Counted from the stretch's first letter, positions 1 to 11,337 are shown. The stretch is DNA of 64,000 bases from AP-15 sp963774345 (GCA_963774345.1 CAVZFB010000057.1:186001-250000), one strand, 5' to 3'. Notes: generated by a model not told the origin, from the sequence alone. Made by a program: numbers and translations.

Positions 1-218
1 AAGGCGACCACCCATCATGAAAAGCTGTGGCCCAAGGTCGAAGGCGGGGGCGCAGGCGGATGCCCGGTGCTGACCTTTGCTATCAGACCCGCGCTGTTCG
101 TCGACGATGGCGCTAAAAGCCCGAATCGCAGCGGAAAAGGCAGCCAAAGTAACCGCGAAGCGGCGAGGCATCATATTTGATGAAGTAGAGGACGAAGAGT
201 CCTAGCAGGAGGAAAACC

Positions 219-1010
219 ATGCGGCTCGAAGGCAAGATCGGCATCGTCACCGCGGCGGCTTCCGGGATGGGACGAGCCGGTGCGGTACGTTTTGCCCGCG
301 AGGGGGCGGCGGTCGGGGTCGTCGACATCGATCAGGCCGGGGTCGATGCCGTCGTCGGCGAAATCACCGCCGCCGGCGGACGGGCCCAGGGCCTCGTCGG
401 CGATCTGCGCCAGGACGATTTCGCTCGCGCGATCGTGCGCCGCACCGCCAGCACTTTCGGCGGGCTCGATTTCGTGTGGAACCATGTTGGCCATCCCGGC
501 CCGGCCTCGATCGAGGGCATCGACATGGCCGATTTCGACACCGCGATCGGGCTCAACCTGCGCACCGTGCTGCTGACAACTGAGGCGGCAATCCCCGAAC
601 TGCGCGCCCGCGGCGGCGGCGCGCTGCTCTACACCGCCTCGACCTCGGGACTGGTCGGCTCGGCCTTCAGCCCGGTCTATTCGATGGCCAAATTCGGCGT
701 CGTCGGCTTTGTCCGCTCGCTGGCCAAGCGCCTCGCACCCGACAAGATCCGGGTCAACGCGATCTGCCCCGGCCCGATCGACACGCCGATGCTGCGGGTC
801 TTTGTCGCCCGGCCCGACCAGCAGCGCCCCCCTGGCAAAGCAGGCAGCCAGGACAAGGAGGCGTTGGTTCAGGCGCGCGCCCGCCAGATCCCGATGGGCC
901 GCACCGGCCAGCCCGAGGAGATCGCCAATGCCGCCCTGTTCCTGATTTCGGACGAGGCATCCTTCGTCTCCGGCGCCGCCCTCCCGGTGGACGGCGCCGC
1001 GACGGCGTGA
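219..1010 (+). CDS. SDR family NAD(P)-dependent oxidoreductase
   Basis: The 263-residue product has the classical short-chain dehydrogenase layout. A Rossmann glycine-rich turn lies at the N-terminus (TAAASGMGRAG in place of the usual TGxxxGxG), the active-site pair YSMAK is near residue 158, and the family PG motif (CPGPIDTPM) follows. It should be a soluble cytoplasmic NAD(P)-linked alcohol/ketone oxidoreductase; the substrate cannot be read from sequence. The start is supported by the purine-rich AGGAGG about six bases upstream of the ATG. It stands alone, convergent with the VOC gene downstream. The 218 bases upstream hold an open frame to position 180 that could be the tail of another gene. 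Confidence 0.9.
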   Translation: MRLEGKIGIVTAAASGMGRAGAVRFAREGAAVGVVDIDQAGVDAVVGEITAAGGRAQGLVGDLRQDDFARAIVRRTASTFGGLDFVWNHVGHPGPASIEGIDMADFDTAIGLNLRTVLLTTEAAIPELRARGGGALLYTASTSGLVGSAFSPVYSMAKFGVVGFVRSLAKRLAPDKIRVNAICPGPIDTPMLRVFVARPDQQRPPGKAGSQDKEALVQARARQIPMGRTGQPEEIANAALFLISDEASFVSGAALPVDGAATA

Positions 1011-1110
1011 GAAGCGCGCGGACAACCGCGGGGGCGGCCGAAGGGAACAGCGGGAAAGGTGGTACGGCCTCGAAGAGAAGCCGAATTTCGCACCATTCGC
1101 CGGCGCCGTC

Positions 1111-1563
1111 CTAAAGCCCGCGGGTGGCTTCGCCCTTCAGCTCGACGGTGTTGCCGTCGGGGTCGGAAATATAAAGCGACGGGCCGTACCCCTCGGCGCC
1201 ATAACGCTCGCGGACCTCGCCGGGATCGACGCCGTGCCGCTGCAGGTGCGCCTTGAGTGCCGTCGCGTCGAAGCCGACGACCCGCATCGCGAAGTGATCC
1301 ATGTTGCGCCCAGCTTTGTCGGGCGCCGTCTGCGGCGAGACCGCCGCCGGGACCAGATCGATCAGCGAAGCGCCGGCGCGCAGCTGGACCAGCTTTGGCT
1401 GTTCGAGGCGACGCTCGATGTGCATGCCCAACACATTCTCGTAGAAAGCGATCGCGCGATCGAGGTCGCCGACCCTCAGCACCACATGGTCGAGCCCGCC
1501 GATGCGGATCGCGTCCCGGCTCGCCGACGCCTCTGCGTTTTCGACTGCAACCGAATCAGGCAT
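1111..1563 (-). CDS. VOC (glyoxalase/bleomycin resistance fold) family protein
   Basis: A 150-residue vicinal-oxygen-chelate protein. The N-terminal half opens with the typical GLDHVVLRVGDLDRAIAFY segment and the C-terminal half contains the metal-site stretch SLYISDPDGNTVEL, where the Glu is the usual metal ligand. Members are metal-dependent lyases, dioxygenases or thiol transferases; the substrate here is unknown. I chose the ATG at 1563 because a GGAGG lies just upstream of it (AGGGAGGCGGCA). The longer frame starting at 1602 has no comparable ribosome site. Its 3' end faces the SDR gene. Confidence 0.85.
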   Translation of the reverse strand: MPDSVAVENAEASASRDAIRIGGLDHVVLRVGDLDRAIAFYENVLGMHIERRLEQPKLVQLRAGASLIDLVPAAVSPQTAPDKAGRNMDHFAMRVVGFDATALKAHLQRHGVDPGEVRERYGAEGYGPSLYISDPDGNTVELKGEATRGL

Positions 1564-1698
1564 TGCCGCCTCCCTTCCTGACCACGCTGTTGGGCGAAGC
1601 ATGCCGCATTTCTCGACATCGAGGCAAGCGGACCGCTCGCGGCTCGTTGAGGGCGCCCCCGTCGTCGCGATGCGTGGACCATCGGGGAAGCTGCGACG

Positions 1699-3978
1699 TT
1701 ATAGGAAGCTGTAGGGATCGATATCGACCTGTAGGCGGACCGAGCCGGCGAGGCGCACCCGTGAGAGCCAGTCGCGCAGCACCGCCTGCACATTTACCTC
1801 GCGCGTCGCTTTGACCAAAAACCGGCGGCGATGACGCCCGCGCAGCACGGCGAGCGGAGCCGGCGCCGGCCCGAGCACGGTAACGCCGGGAAACTGTGGC
1901 GCCGCACGCGACAGCGCCTGGGCGGCAAAGTCGGCGGATTCACCGTCCGCGGCGCTGACGATCAACGCGGCGAGCCGGCCAAAAGGCGGCAATCCGGCAT
2001 TGCGCCGCGCGGCGGCCTCGGCTTCGAGAAACCGGTCGCGGTCGCCGGCGGCGAGCGCCTGCATCACCGGCTGGTCGGGCATGAAAGTCTGGATGAGCAC
2101 CCGCCCCTTGCGCTCGGCACGGCCGGCGCGGCCACCTACCTGGTGAAGCAGCTGATAGGTACGCTCCGCCGCGCGCAGATCGCCGCCGGTGAGCCCGAGA
2201 TCGGCGTCGACGACGCCGACCAAGGTCAGCATCGGAAAGTGGTGGCCTTTGGTGACGATCTGCGTCCCGATCAGAACGTCGTAGCGCCGGTCGGTCATCG
2301 CCTGCGCGAGTTCTGCTGCGGCGCGCGGCCCCGATAGGAGATCGCTGACCATTACCGCCGTGCGCGCTGCCGGGAACCGGGCCGCGACCTCTTCGACAAG
2401 CCGCTCGACGCCCGGCCCGCAGGCGACCAAGGTCCCGGCGGTCAAGCATTCCGGGCACAGCGGCGGCACAGGTTCGGCATGGCCGCAATGATGACACAGC
2501 AGCCGGCCGGTAAACCGGTGCTCGACAAGCCAAGCAGTACAGCTCGGGCATTGGCAGCGATGACCGCAGGCGCGGCACAGGGTCAGCGGCGCATAGCCCC
2601 GCCGGTTCAAAAACAGCAGCGCTTGCTCGCCGGCCGCGAAGGTCGCAATGAGTTCGGCGACTAGCGGCGGTGACAGGAAGCGGCCCCGCTCAATCCGTTC
2701 CCGGCGCATATCGACCAGGCGGACCGCGGGTAGCTGGGCCGCCGCGTGGCGGCGCGGCAACGCGACACGCTGGTAGCGGCCTCGCGCCACATTCACCACT
2801 GTCTCAAGCGAGGGCGTGGCCGACACCAGCACGATCGGGATATCGGCCAGGGAGGCGCGCAACACCGCCATGTCGCGGGCTTGATAGCAGACCCCGTCCT
2901 CCTGCTTGTAAGAGGGGTCGTGCTCCTCGTCGACGATGATCAGACCGAGCTCGGCAAATGGCAGGAACAGTGCCGAGCGCGCGCCGACAACGACCCGCGC
3001 CTGGCCGGCAGATACAGCGCGCCAGGTATCGCGGCGCTCGGTCTGGCCGATATCCGAATGCCACTGGGCCGGAGGGACGCCGAATCGGTCGCGAAAGCGC
3101 TGGAGCCATTGCGCGCCGAGGGCGATTTCCGGCAACAGCACCAGGATCTGGCAACCGGCGGCCAACGCCGCGGCGATCGCGGCGAAATAGGTTTCGGTCT
3201 TGCCCGAGCCGGTCACGCCATCCAGCAAGGTCACGCCAAATCCGCCCGCTTCGACGGCGCCGACCAACCGGTGCGCGGCGAGCGATTGGTCGGGGGAAAG
3301 CGCGGGACCGGACCGGGACCACTCCGGCATAGGCGAGTCGGCAGCCTCGGCGGCGACCAGGCGCTCCTCGACCAGCCCGCGGGCGAGGAGATCGCGGATG
3401 ACGCCGGCGCTGCAGGCGGCGAGCCGCGCTGCCTCGGCGGCCGGCAGCGGCGGCGCGTCGCGCAAAACTTCGAGCACCCGCCGACGCGCGGGAGTCAAGG
3501 ATCGGGCTGGGGGAGTAGTGGTCAGTGCGTCGAGCCCGGCTGTGGAGGCGGTGCAGAGCCGCCGGGCCCGCGGCGGCTGCAACGCCTCCAAAACGCTCAT
3601 CGCCATGCGCAGCACCGCTCCCGGCGACGCCATCGTGTAGGCGGCGACGCGCTCGACAAAGCGGCGGAGGTCGGGGCCTATCCCGCCGACAGGGAGAATC
3701 TCGGCAATGGGCTTAAGCCTATTTGGCGCGAGATCGCCGCCCACCCCGTCCCACACAACGCCGATCAAGTTGCGTCCGCCGAGCGGCACGCGGACAAAAC
3801 TGCCCGGCTCGGGCGGCGCCATCTCTTCGGGAATGCGATAGTCGAGTAGCTCCGGCAACGGCAACGGCAGGAGCACGCGAACCTGCCGGATTGCTTCAAC
3901 CCCCGCCTCAGGATCGATCTCCTCGTCCAGGCGGCGAACCGCCGCCGCAGCCACGGAACTGGCAAGTCGATCGGGCAT
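1699..3978 (-). CDS. priA: Primosomal protein N' (replication restart helicase PriA)
   Basis: PriA (759 aa) reloads the replicative helicase at stalled forks. The N-terminal DNA-binding region (about residues 30-120) is followed by a superfamily 2 helicase core with Walker A GVTGSGKTE near residue 255 and a DEEH box (IVDEEHDPSYKQ). A zinc-binding block of eight cysteines sits inside the second helicase lobe (CRACGHRCQCPSC then CHHCG and CPEC). The length is normal for the family. It is divergent from the DUF484-xerC pair, with about 170 bp between the starts. The gene appears complete. Confidence 0.96.
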   Translation of the reverse strand: MPDRLASSVAAAAVRRLDEEIDPEAGVEAIRQVRVLLPLPLPELLDYRIPEEMAPPEPGSFVRVPLGGRNLIGVVWDGVGGDLAPNRLKPIAEILPVGGIGPDLRRFVERVAAYTMASPGAVLRMAMSVLEALQPPRARRLCTASTAGLDALTTTPPARSLTPARRRVLEVLRDAPPLPAAEAARLAACSAGVIRDLLARGLVEERLVAAEAADSPMPEWSRSGPALSPDQSLAAHRLVGAVEAGGFGVTLLDGVTGSGKTETYFAAIAAALAAGCQILVLLPEIALGAQWLQRFRDRFGVPPAQWHSDIGQTERRDTWRAVSAGQARVVVGARSALFLPFAELGLIIVDEEHDPSYKQEDGVCYQARDMAVLRASLADIPIVLVSATPSLETVVNVARGRYQRVALPRRHAAAQLPAVRLVDMRRERIERGRFLSPPLVAELIATFAAGEQALLFLNRRGYAPLTLCRACGHRCQCPSCTAWLVEHRFTGRLLCHHCGHAEPVPPLCPECLTAGTLVACGPGVERLVEEVAARFPAARTAVMVSDLLSGPRAAAELAQAMTDRRYDVLIGTQIVTKGHHFPMLTLVGVVDADLGLTGGDLRAAERTYQLLHQVGGRAGRAERKGRVLIQTFMPDQPVMQALAAGDRDRFLEAEAAARRNAGLPPFGRLAALIVSAADGESADFAAQALSRAAPQFPGVTVLGPAPAPLAVLRGRHRRRFLVKATREVNVQAVLRDWLSRVRLAGSVRLQVDIDPYSFL

Positions 3979-4151
3979 CGGCTAAACTCGCTCCGGAGAA
4001 GGTGCGGGGCAAGCGCTCTTCAGCGCATCCGCAAGGAAAGTTCAGCGCCCTGCCCCGGATTGCTTTCAGGTGGTTTCGGTATGATCGCGTTTCTTGTTGG
4101 TGCCGTTTTCTTCCCCCACTCGCGCCCGAATGCGGCGAGGCGGAGCTAGCG

Positions 4152-4898
4152 GTGGCCGATCGTCCGCAAGACCGATCGAAGGCGTTCGCCGGTGGAGTCT
4201 CGGCGCCAGGGCAGGCGAGCGCGACCCGAGCCGAGGATGTCATCGCCTATCTGCGAGAACATCCCGATTTCCTCGGAAGCCATCCCGACGCGCTGTCCCT
4301 GTTGCGCGCGCCGAGCCGCGAAACTGGCGATGGGGTGGTGGATTTCCAGCATTTTATGCTCGAACGCCTCCGCCATGATCTGGGCCGACTGCAGCACGAG
4401 CAGAAAACCCTTATCGCGCTGAGCCGCGGCAACCTCGCAAGCCAATGCCGCGTGCACAAAGCGACGTTGGCGATGCTCAAGGCCACCAGCTTTGAGCACC
4501 TGTTGCAGATCGTCACGACGGACCTCGCCGTACTGATCGATGTAGACGTGGTCACTCTTGGTGTCGAAAGCACGGCAGCGCGAACCACCCGCATGCCGCT
4601 CCATGGTATCCATCTGCTGCGATCGGGCATGGTCGACCAAGTCCTCGGCCCCGACCGCGACGTGCTGTTATTCGACGATAACAAGGGTGATCCCGCGCTG
4701 TTCGGCGGCGCTGCTGGCCTGGTGCGCTCGCAGGCGCTGTTGCGCCTGTCTTTCGCGCGCTCGGGGCCGAGCGGACTGATGTGCATCGGAACCCGCAAGC
4801 AGGGGACCTTTCATCCCGGTCTCGGGACCGAGCTGTTGACCTTTCTCGCCCGCGCGGTAGAGATCACGATCGCCCAGTGGCTCGAACGGGGACGCTGA
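4152..4898 (+). CDS. DUF484 family protein (GAF-like)
   Basis: About 248 residues matching the DUF484 family: an N-terminal helical section with VIAYLREHPDFL and FQHFMLERLR, followed by a GAF-like domain (from about residue 95) ending in the characteristic LTFLARAVEITIAQWL. The biochemical role is unknown. The family is often encoded next to xerC, as here, which suggests a link to chromosome dimer resolution (inference). I take the GTG at 4152 because a GGAG lies six bases upstream and family homology begins soon after. The frame is open back to 3723, but that part is antisense to the start of priA and looks non-coding. Confidence 0.85.
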   Translation: MADRPQDRSKAFAGGVSAPGQASATRAEDVIAYLREHPDFLGSHPDALSLLRAPSRETGDGVVDFQHFMLERLRHDLGRLQHEQKTLIALSRGNLASQCRVHKATLAMLKATSFEHLLQIVTTDLAVLIDVDVVTLGVESTAARTTRMPLHGIHLLRSGMVDQVLGPDRDVLLFDDNKGDPALFGGAAGLVRSQALLRLSFARSGPSGLMCIGTRKQGTFHPGLGTELLTFLARAVEITIAQWLERGR

Positions 4899-5932
4899 GC
4901 ACGCCCGCGTCCGACTCGGCCGCAGGCAAGCGCGAGGGCGGGGACGCAACCCGGCACAAGCCGATTTTCCCGGCACTCCCGGAGCCGGTGCCGCTTGCGC
5001 GGTTTTCCGCCGCGGACGACCTGCGCGCGGCGATCGGGTTGTGGGCTGCATGGCTGGCGGGCGAACGCCGCGCTTCGGCGCATACCATAGCCGCCTACGG
5101 CCGCGACCTTGCCTTTTTTCTCGATTTCCTGGCCGAGCATCTGGGTGCGGTGCCGAGTTCTGCCGCTATCGACGAACTGCGCCCAGCCGATTTCCGTGCT
5201 TATCTGGCGGCGCGCGCCGGCGACGGCGTTGAGCGCCGCTCGCTGGCGCGCGGCATGTCAGTGCTGCGTGGGTTTTTGCGTTTTTTGCAGCGGCGCAGGC
5301 TCGCCTCGACCACCGCGCTTTCGGCATTGCGCTCACCCAAACTGCCGCCGGCCGTGCCAAAGCCTCTCACGATCGACGATGCTATCGCCGCCGTCGACGC
5401 CGCCGGCGGCCTGTCCCCGGAAGGCTGGCAGGGCAAGCGCGACACCGCGCTGCTGGCGCTGATCTATGGTTGCGGCCTGCGGCTGTCGGAGGCATTGGGC
5501 CTGAGCCGAGCGGAAGCGCCGACCGGCGAGCAGCTGACGATCACGGGCAAAGGTCGCAAAGAACGGCAACTGCCGGTGCTGCCGGCGGTGCGCACCGCCA
5601 TCGCCAACTACCTCGCCGTCTGCCCTCATGCGCTGGCTTCGGACGATCCGCTCTTTGTCGGTGCCCGCGGCGGTCCGCTGCATCCGCGCCTGGTGCAGCG
5701 GCAGATGGAGTTGCTGCGCGGTTTCCTCGGCCTGCCGGCAACCGCGACCCCGCATGCGCTCCGCCACAGCTTTGCGACTCATCTGCTGGGGGCCGGGGGC
5801 GATCTGCGCGCGATTCAGGAACTGCTGGGCCACGCCACCCTATCGACGACGCAGCGGTATACATCGGTCGAGACCGAACGGCTCCTCGCCATTTACGACG
5901 GCGCGCATCCTCGGGCGCGGCTGCCACATTGA
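4877..5932 (+). CDS. xerC: Tyrosine recombinase XerC
   Basis: Site-specific recombinase that, with XerD, resolves chromosome dimers at dif. The N-terminal SAM-like core-binding domain (AHTIAAYGRDLAFFLDFL) precedes the catalytic domain, which carries the full set of residues: Arg in YGCGLRLSEAL, Lys in GKGRKERQLPV, HALRHSFATHLL, the LLGHATLSTTQRY helix and the nucleophilic Tyr. The start is uncertain. GTG at 4877 overlaps the DUF484 stop by 22 bases and gives a normal-sized protein. An in-frame ATG at 4781 would add 32 residues that merely re-read DUF484 codons. Probably cotranscribed with the DUF484 gene. Confidence 0.92.
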   Translation: MARTGTLSTPASDSAAGKREGGDATRHKPIFPALPEPVPLARFSAADDLRAAIGLWAAWLAGERRASAHTIAAYGRDLAFFLDFLAEHLGAVPSSAAIDELRPADFRAYLAARAGDGVERRSLARGMSVLRGFLRFLQRRRLASTTALSALRSPKLPPAVPKPLTIDDAIAAVDAAGGLSPEGWQGKRDTALLALIYGCGLRLSEALGLSRAEAPTGEQLTITGKGRKERQLPVLPAVRTAIANYLAVCPHALASDDPLFVGARGGPLHPRLVQRQMELLRGFLGLPATATPHALRHSFATHLLGAGGDLRAIQELLGHATLSTTQRYTSVETERLLAIYDGAHPRARLPH

Positions 5933-5966
5933 GACGCGGTCGCAGGCGGCGCCACAAGGAGAGCAG

Positions 5967-6728
5967 ATGGATCTCGGGCTGAAGGGCAAGAGGGCGATCG
6001 TCACCGGCGGAACCCGCGGCATCGGCCGCGCGATCGCCGATCTGCTGGCCGATGAGGGCTGCGACCTGGCATTGTGCGCCCGCAGCAGAGCCGGCGTTGA
6101 CGAAGCGGTCGCGGTTCTTGCTGGCAAGGGCGTGAAGGCCCATGGCGGGGTTGTCGACGTGGCCGACACCAAGGCGCTACGCGCCTGGGTCGCCGAGGCA
6201 GCCGACGCGCTCGGCGGAATCGACATCTTCGTCGCTAATGTCAGCGCTCTGGCGCAGGCGATGGACGAGGATTCCTGGCGCCGCAGCCTCGATATCGACG
6301 TCTTGGGCACGGTCGCCGGAGTCGAGGCGGCGATCCCGTACCTCGAAAAATCACCTTGTGGAGCGATCGTTGTCCTCGGCACCACCGGGGCCGTCGAGAT
6401 CGCTGGCGCGCCGCGCCCCTACGCCTCTGTCAAGGCGGCTCTGGCGCCCTATGTCAAGGCGTTGGCACGCAACCTCGCGCAGAAGGGCGTACGCGCCAAT
6501 ATGGTCTCGCCCGGCAACGTCTATTTCAAAGGCGGGGTGTGGAACGTGCTGGAGGAGAACAATCCCGAGCTGTTCAAGACAATGGTCGGACGCAACCCGA
6601 TGGGCCGCATGGGCACGCCAGCGGAGGTGGCGAACGCCGTGGTGTTTCTCGCCAGCCCGCGCGCCAGCTTCATCACCGGCACCAACCTGATCATCGACGG
6701 TGCCCTGACCCAACGGGTCCAGTTCTGA
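5967..6728 (+). CDS. SDR family NAD(P)-dependent oxidoreductase
   Basis: A 253-residue short-chain dehydrogenase with the intact cofactor turn TGGTRGIGRAIA and the C-terminal cofactor/dimer region ending in GTNLIIDGALTQRVQF, as in 3-ketoacyl reductase-like SDRs. The catalytic region is PYASVKAAL, so Tyr and Lys are spaced YxxxK. The ATG follows AAGGAGA at good spacing. It lies 34 bases after xerC in the same direction and could be read with it, but is functionally unrelated. A hairpin terminator follows at once. The substrate is unknown. Confidence 0.9.
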   Translation: MDLGLKGKRAIVTGGTRGIGRAIADLLADEGCDLALCARSRAGVDEAVAVLAGKGVKAHGGVVDVADTKALRAWVAEAADALGGIDIFVANVSALAQAMDEDSWRRSLDIDVLGTVAGVEAAIPYLEKSPCGAIVVLGTTGAVEIAGAPRPYASVKAALAPYVKALARNLAQKGVRANMVSPGNVYFKGGVWNVLEENNPELFKTMVGRNPMGRMGTPAEVANAVVFLASPRASFITGTNLIIDGALTQRVQF

Positions 6729-6738
6729 CGCCAAAAGA

Positions 6739-6775
6739 AAGGGCGCCGTATCGGGCGCCCTTCCTTTATTTTAAT
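6739..6775. terminator. Rho-independent terminator, probably bidirectional
   Basis: A perfect 9-bp stem (AAGGGCGCC at 6739-6747, GGCGCCCTT at 6754-6762) with a six-base loop is followed by a T-rich run (CCTTTATTTTAA). It lies ten bases past the SDR stop and eleven before the stop of the convergent amidohydrolase gene, so it can serve both. Confidence 0.8.
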
Positions 6776-6785
6776 TGTTTAAGAC

Positions 6786-7925
6786 CTAGTTGATCAGGCC
6801 GTAGAACTTGGCGGCGTTCTCACAGGTGATCTTGTGCACGACATCGGCCGGTATGCCGGCGAATTGCTGCTCGATGTACTTTGAGGATTCGGGCCATACG
6901 CCGTCGGTGTGCGGGTAATCCGAGCCCCACATCAGGGTCTCGACGCCGATATCCTCGTAGAGCTTGGTGCCGATCGGGTCGAGCTGGAACGTGGCCTTGC
7001 ACTGGCGGCGCCAATATTCGCTCGGCTTTAACTTCATCAGATCGCGGAAGCGGTCATCGTATTCGAAATCCATGCGATCGAGCGCATAGGGCAGCCAGCC
7101 AATGCCGCTTTCGCCGAACGATACCCTGAGCCGCGGATGACGTTCGAGGACGCCGGCGCCGATCAGTGCGGCGATGATGTGGATCAGGCCCATCTGGAAC
7201 GAGGACACGCCGGTGAACATCGCCGCCCGTCGGACCTGGCCGGAAACACCTTCGCGCGCCCGCGGCGACGTCGTCGGGAAGGTATGGAAGTGCAACGGAA
7301 GCTGCACGTCCTCTACCGCGTTCCACAAGGGCTCCCAGACCGGGTGCCACATCGGCTCCATGTCCCATGAGCAGGACAGTTCCAGCCCCTTGATGCCCAT
7401 TTTGGCGACCCGGTGGATCTCGGCGACCGCCTTGTCGATCTCGCCATAGGGCAGGCAGGCGAGGCCGATCTCGCGATCAGGGTGGTGGCTACAGAACTCC
7501 TTCAGCCAATCGTTGTAGATGCGTAGCATCTCGTTCGAGGCTTCATTGTCGTTGAGCCGCGAGGCGGCCCCGAGGATGCCGTAGATCACCTCGGCATCGA
7601 CGCCGTCACGGTCCATGTCTTTGATCCGCAGATGCGGGTCGCTGCAGCGCCGGATGTCCTTTTTGCCGTCCTCGTACATGCCGGTCTCGGCCATCTTGTC
7701 GACGCGGTGGTTCTGCCCGGGAACAAAGGGCGCGCCGCCCGGTCCAACGCCGTTCTTGAGCCCGAAGGTCGCGCCGTTCTTGGCGACCCATTGCGGTCCC
7801 TGCGGCCCATCGGCGACATAGGGCATGCGGTCTTTCAGCTCCCGCGGCGCCTCGGAAACGAACAGGTCAGGCGGCATCCACGGCATGTCCAGATGACAAT
7901 CGGCCGAGATTCTGCGGTATTGCAT
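6786..7925 (-). CDS. Amidohydrolase family protein (amidohydrolase_2 / ACMSD-like)
   Basis: A 379-residue TIM-barrel metal-dependent hydrolase or decarboxylase of the amidohydrolase_2 group. Visible metal-site elements are ADCHLD at the N-terminus, LPLHFHTFP near the middle, FGESGIGWLPYALDRMD, and the C-terminal catalytic Asp in MWGSDYPHTDGVWP. These enzymes decarboxylate or hydrolyse aromatic and related carboxylates; the exact substrate is not evident. It is transcribed divergently from the ATP synthase operon, with about 310 bp between them, and ends at the shared terminator. Confidence 0.88.
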   Translation of the reverse strand: MQYRRISADCHLDMPWMPPDLFVSEAPRELKDRMPYVADGPQGPQWVAKNGATFGLKNGVGPGGAPFVPGQNHRVDKMAETGMYEDGKKDIRRCSDPHLRIKDMDRDGVDAEVIYGILGAASRLNDNEASNEMLRIYNDWLKEFCSHHPDREIGLACLPYGEIDKAVAEIHRVAKMGIKGLELSCSWDMEPMWHPVWEPLWNAVEDVQLPLHFHTFPTTSPRAREGVSGQVRRAAMFTGVSSFQMGLIHIIAALIGAGVLERHPRLRVSFGESGIGWLPYALDRMDFEYDDRFRDLMKLKPSEYWRRQCKATFQLDPIGTKLYEDIGVETLMWGSDYPHTDGVWPESSKYIEQQFAGIPADVVHKITCENAAKFYGLIN

Positions 7926-8237
7926 GTCGTTTCCTCGCGCAAAATTGACAAAGCGTGTGTGTCGCCGTCGACTGTACTCCGTCCGTGAGCGGAATTCCTA
8001 GCCATGCCGCCAGCGATGCCCGGCGTTTTTGCAGATGCGGCATGACCGAAACGCAACACCGGGAAGATGCATCACCGGCGGCAAACCAACGCCGCTGGTT
8101 GCGCCGGGTCCGACCCTGTGCTACGGAACCCGCCGACGGCTTTGCCGGGTAGCGGTGCCCGGCGCGGTATCCGAAAACAAACAGGAAATGCTGCTGCGGC
8201 CTTTCCTGCCGGTGCGGCCATCGAGGACTGCTGTACA
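7926..8237. other. Intergenic region between amidohydrolase and atp operon
   Basis: 312 bases with no credible gene. It must hold the divergent promoters for the amidohydrolase and atpHAGDC. A GAGGA about ten bases before the TTG at 8238 supports the atpH start. I do not see a convincing -35/-10 pair or an RNA structure. The frame reading through here from 8067 is simply the upstream extension of atpH. Confidence 0.5.
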
Positions 8238-8799
8238 TTGGCTTCCGAAACGACAGGCGTTTCCGCCTTGGCCGAGCGCTACGGGGCGGCGCTGTTCGAA
8301 ATCGCCGAGGAGCGCAGGATGCTCGACGAGGTCGCCTCCGATCTGCGTCAACTGCGAGCGATGCTGGCGGCGAGCGCCGATCTGATGCGCCTGGTGCGCA
8401 GCCCGGTCGCTGTCGCGTCTGGAGCAGGGGCGCGCGGTTGCCGCACTGGCGGTGCGCGCCGACCTCTCGCCGCTGGTCCGGGATTTCCTCGCCGTCGTCG
8501 CGAGAAATCGGCGGCTATTTGCCGTGCCGGCGATGATCGAGGCCTATCTGGCTACGCTCGCCGAGCGACGCGGCGAGGTTACCGCCAACGTCACCGCGGC
8601 CCAGCCGTTGAACGACCAGCAGCTCGAGGCGCTGGGCGAGCAACTTCGCCGCACAGTCGGCCGGCGAGTCTCCGTCGATGTTCGGGTCGATCCGCGGCTG
8701 ATCGGCGGATTGATTGTCAAGGTCGGTTCACGCATGGTCGACAGCTCGGTCGAAAGCAAGCTGCGGCGCTTGCAATTGGCAATGAAGGGTATTGGCTAA
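8238..8799 (+). pseudogene. atpH: ATP synthase F1 delta subunit, frameshifted
   Basis: The delta subunit links F1 to the peripheral stalk. The N-terminal half reads from a TTG at 8238 (ALAERYGAALFEIAEE and on to LMRLVRSPV). The C-terminal half continues in the next frame (RAVAALAVRADLSPLVRDFL to the stop at 8799). Joining them needs removal of one base near 8409. The total of 562 bases is one more than a multiple of three and would give about 186 residues, the normal length. Both halves are well conserved, so the gene is probably intact in the organism and the extra base an error, but that cannot be proved here. Without the correction the first frame runs straight on into atpA. Confidence 0.85.
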
Positions 8800-8810
8800 A
8801 GAGGCTTTTC

Positions 8811-10340
<1,530 letters not shown>

Positions 10341-10359
10341 ACGCAGCCGAGCGCGCCCG

Positions 10360-11259
10360 ATGCCCAGCCTGAAAGACCTGCGGGTGCGCATTCGCAGCGT
10401 TAGGTCTACCCAAAAGATTACCGCGGCGATGAAGGTGGTCGCCGCCTCGCGGCTGCGTCGTGCACAGGAGCAGGCCGAAGCAGCGCGGCCCTATGCACAG
10501 CGTATGGAGCGGGTCCTGGCCTCGCTCGCGGTCCGCATGACAGGCCTACCTAGCGCACCGCCGCTGCTCGTCGGCTCCGGTAGAGACGCGACCCACATGA
10601 TCATTGTCGCGACCTCCGACCGAGGCCTCGCCGGCGGCTTCAACGCCTCGATCCTGCGCGAGACGCGGCGCCGCGTGCGCGAACTCGAGGCGGCGGGCAA
10701 AAGGGTCATGATTCTGACGATCGGGCGTAAAGGCCGCGACGGCCTTCGCCGCGATTACGGGGGGCTGATCCACGACAGCCTGACCGATATCGGCCGTCGC
10801 CGGCTGTCGTTCGACGAGGCGCGCGACATCGCCGAGCGCATCCTCGTGCTGTTTCGTGGAGACGCGTTCGACGCCTGCACGATCATTTACAACCGTTTCC
10901 GTTCGGCGATCACCCAGATCGTGACGGCGCAGCAGCTGATCCCGTTTCCGCCGCCGGGCGAGACCGAACCGGGGACCGGTTCGGCTGCAGTGGGCGGGGT
11001 TTACGAGTTCGAGCCGTCGGAAGAGGAGATCCTCGGCGAATTATTGCCGCAGAATCTCGCGGTGCAGATCTACACCGCGCTGCTCGAAAACGCGGCGAGC
11101 GAGCAGGGCGCGCGGATGACGGCGATGGACAATGCCACCCGCAACGCCGGCGAGATGATCGACCGGCTCACCATGAATTACAATCGCACCCGCCAGGCCG
11201 CCATCACCAAGGAACTGATCGAGATCATCTCCGGCGCCGAGTTGTTGCGGGCAGCATGA
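10360..11259 (+). CDS. atpG: ATP synthase F1 subunit gamma
   Basis: The 299-residue central rotor shaft of F1. The N-terminal helix is typical (LKDLRVRIRSVRSTQKITAAMKVV), as is the C-terminal helix (MTAMDNATRNAGEMIDRLTMNYNRTRQAAITKEL), which contacts the alpha/beta ring. It follows atpA by 19 bases in the standard order. Nothing unusual is seen. Confidence 0.98.
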   Translation: MPSLKDLRVRIRSVRSTQKITAAMKVVAASRLRRAQEQAEAARPYAQRMERVLASLAVRMTGLPSAPPLLVGSGRDATHMIIVATSDRGLAGGFNASILRETRRRVRELEAAGKRVMILTIGRKGRDGLRRDYGGLIHDSLTDIGRRRLSFDEARDIAERILVLFRGDAFDACTIIYNRFRSAITQIVTAQQLIPFPPPGETEPGTGSAAVGGVYEFEPSEEEILGELLPQNLAVQIYTALLENAASEQGARMTAMDNATRNAGEMIDRLTMNYNRTRQAAITKELIEIISGAELLRAA

Positions 11260-11337
11260 CCGCTGGCGATAATAGTTATTCATTTTGGCACCGGCCGGCG
11301 CGTTAAACGCTAAGTTCGAGACGAGGATTTCGAGAAC

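Noticed and set aside
1..180. Open frame on the plus strand ending at 178-180, possible tail of an upstream gene
   Set aside because: No recognisable domain and no start inside the window; too little to call.
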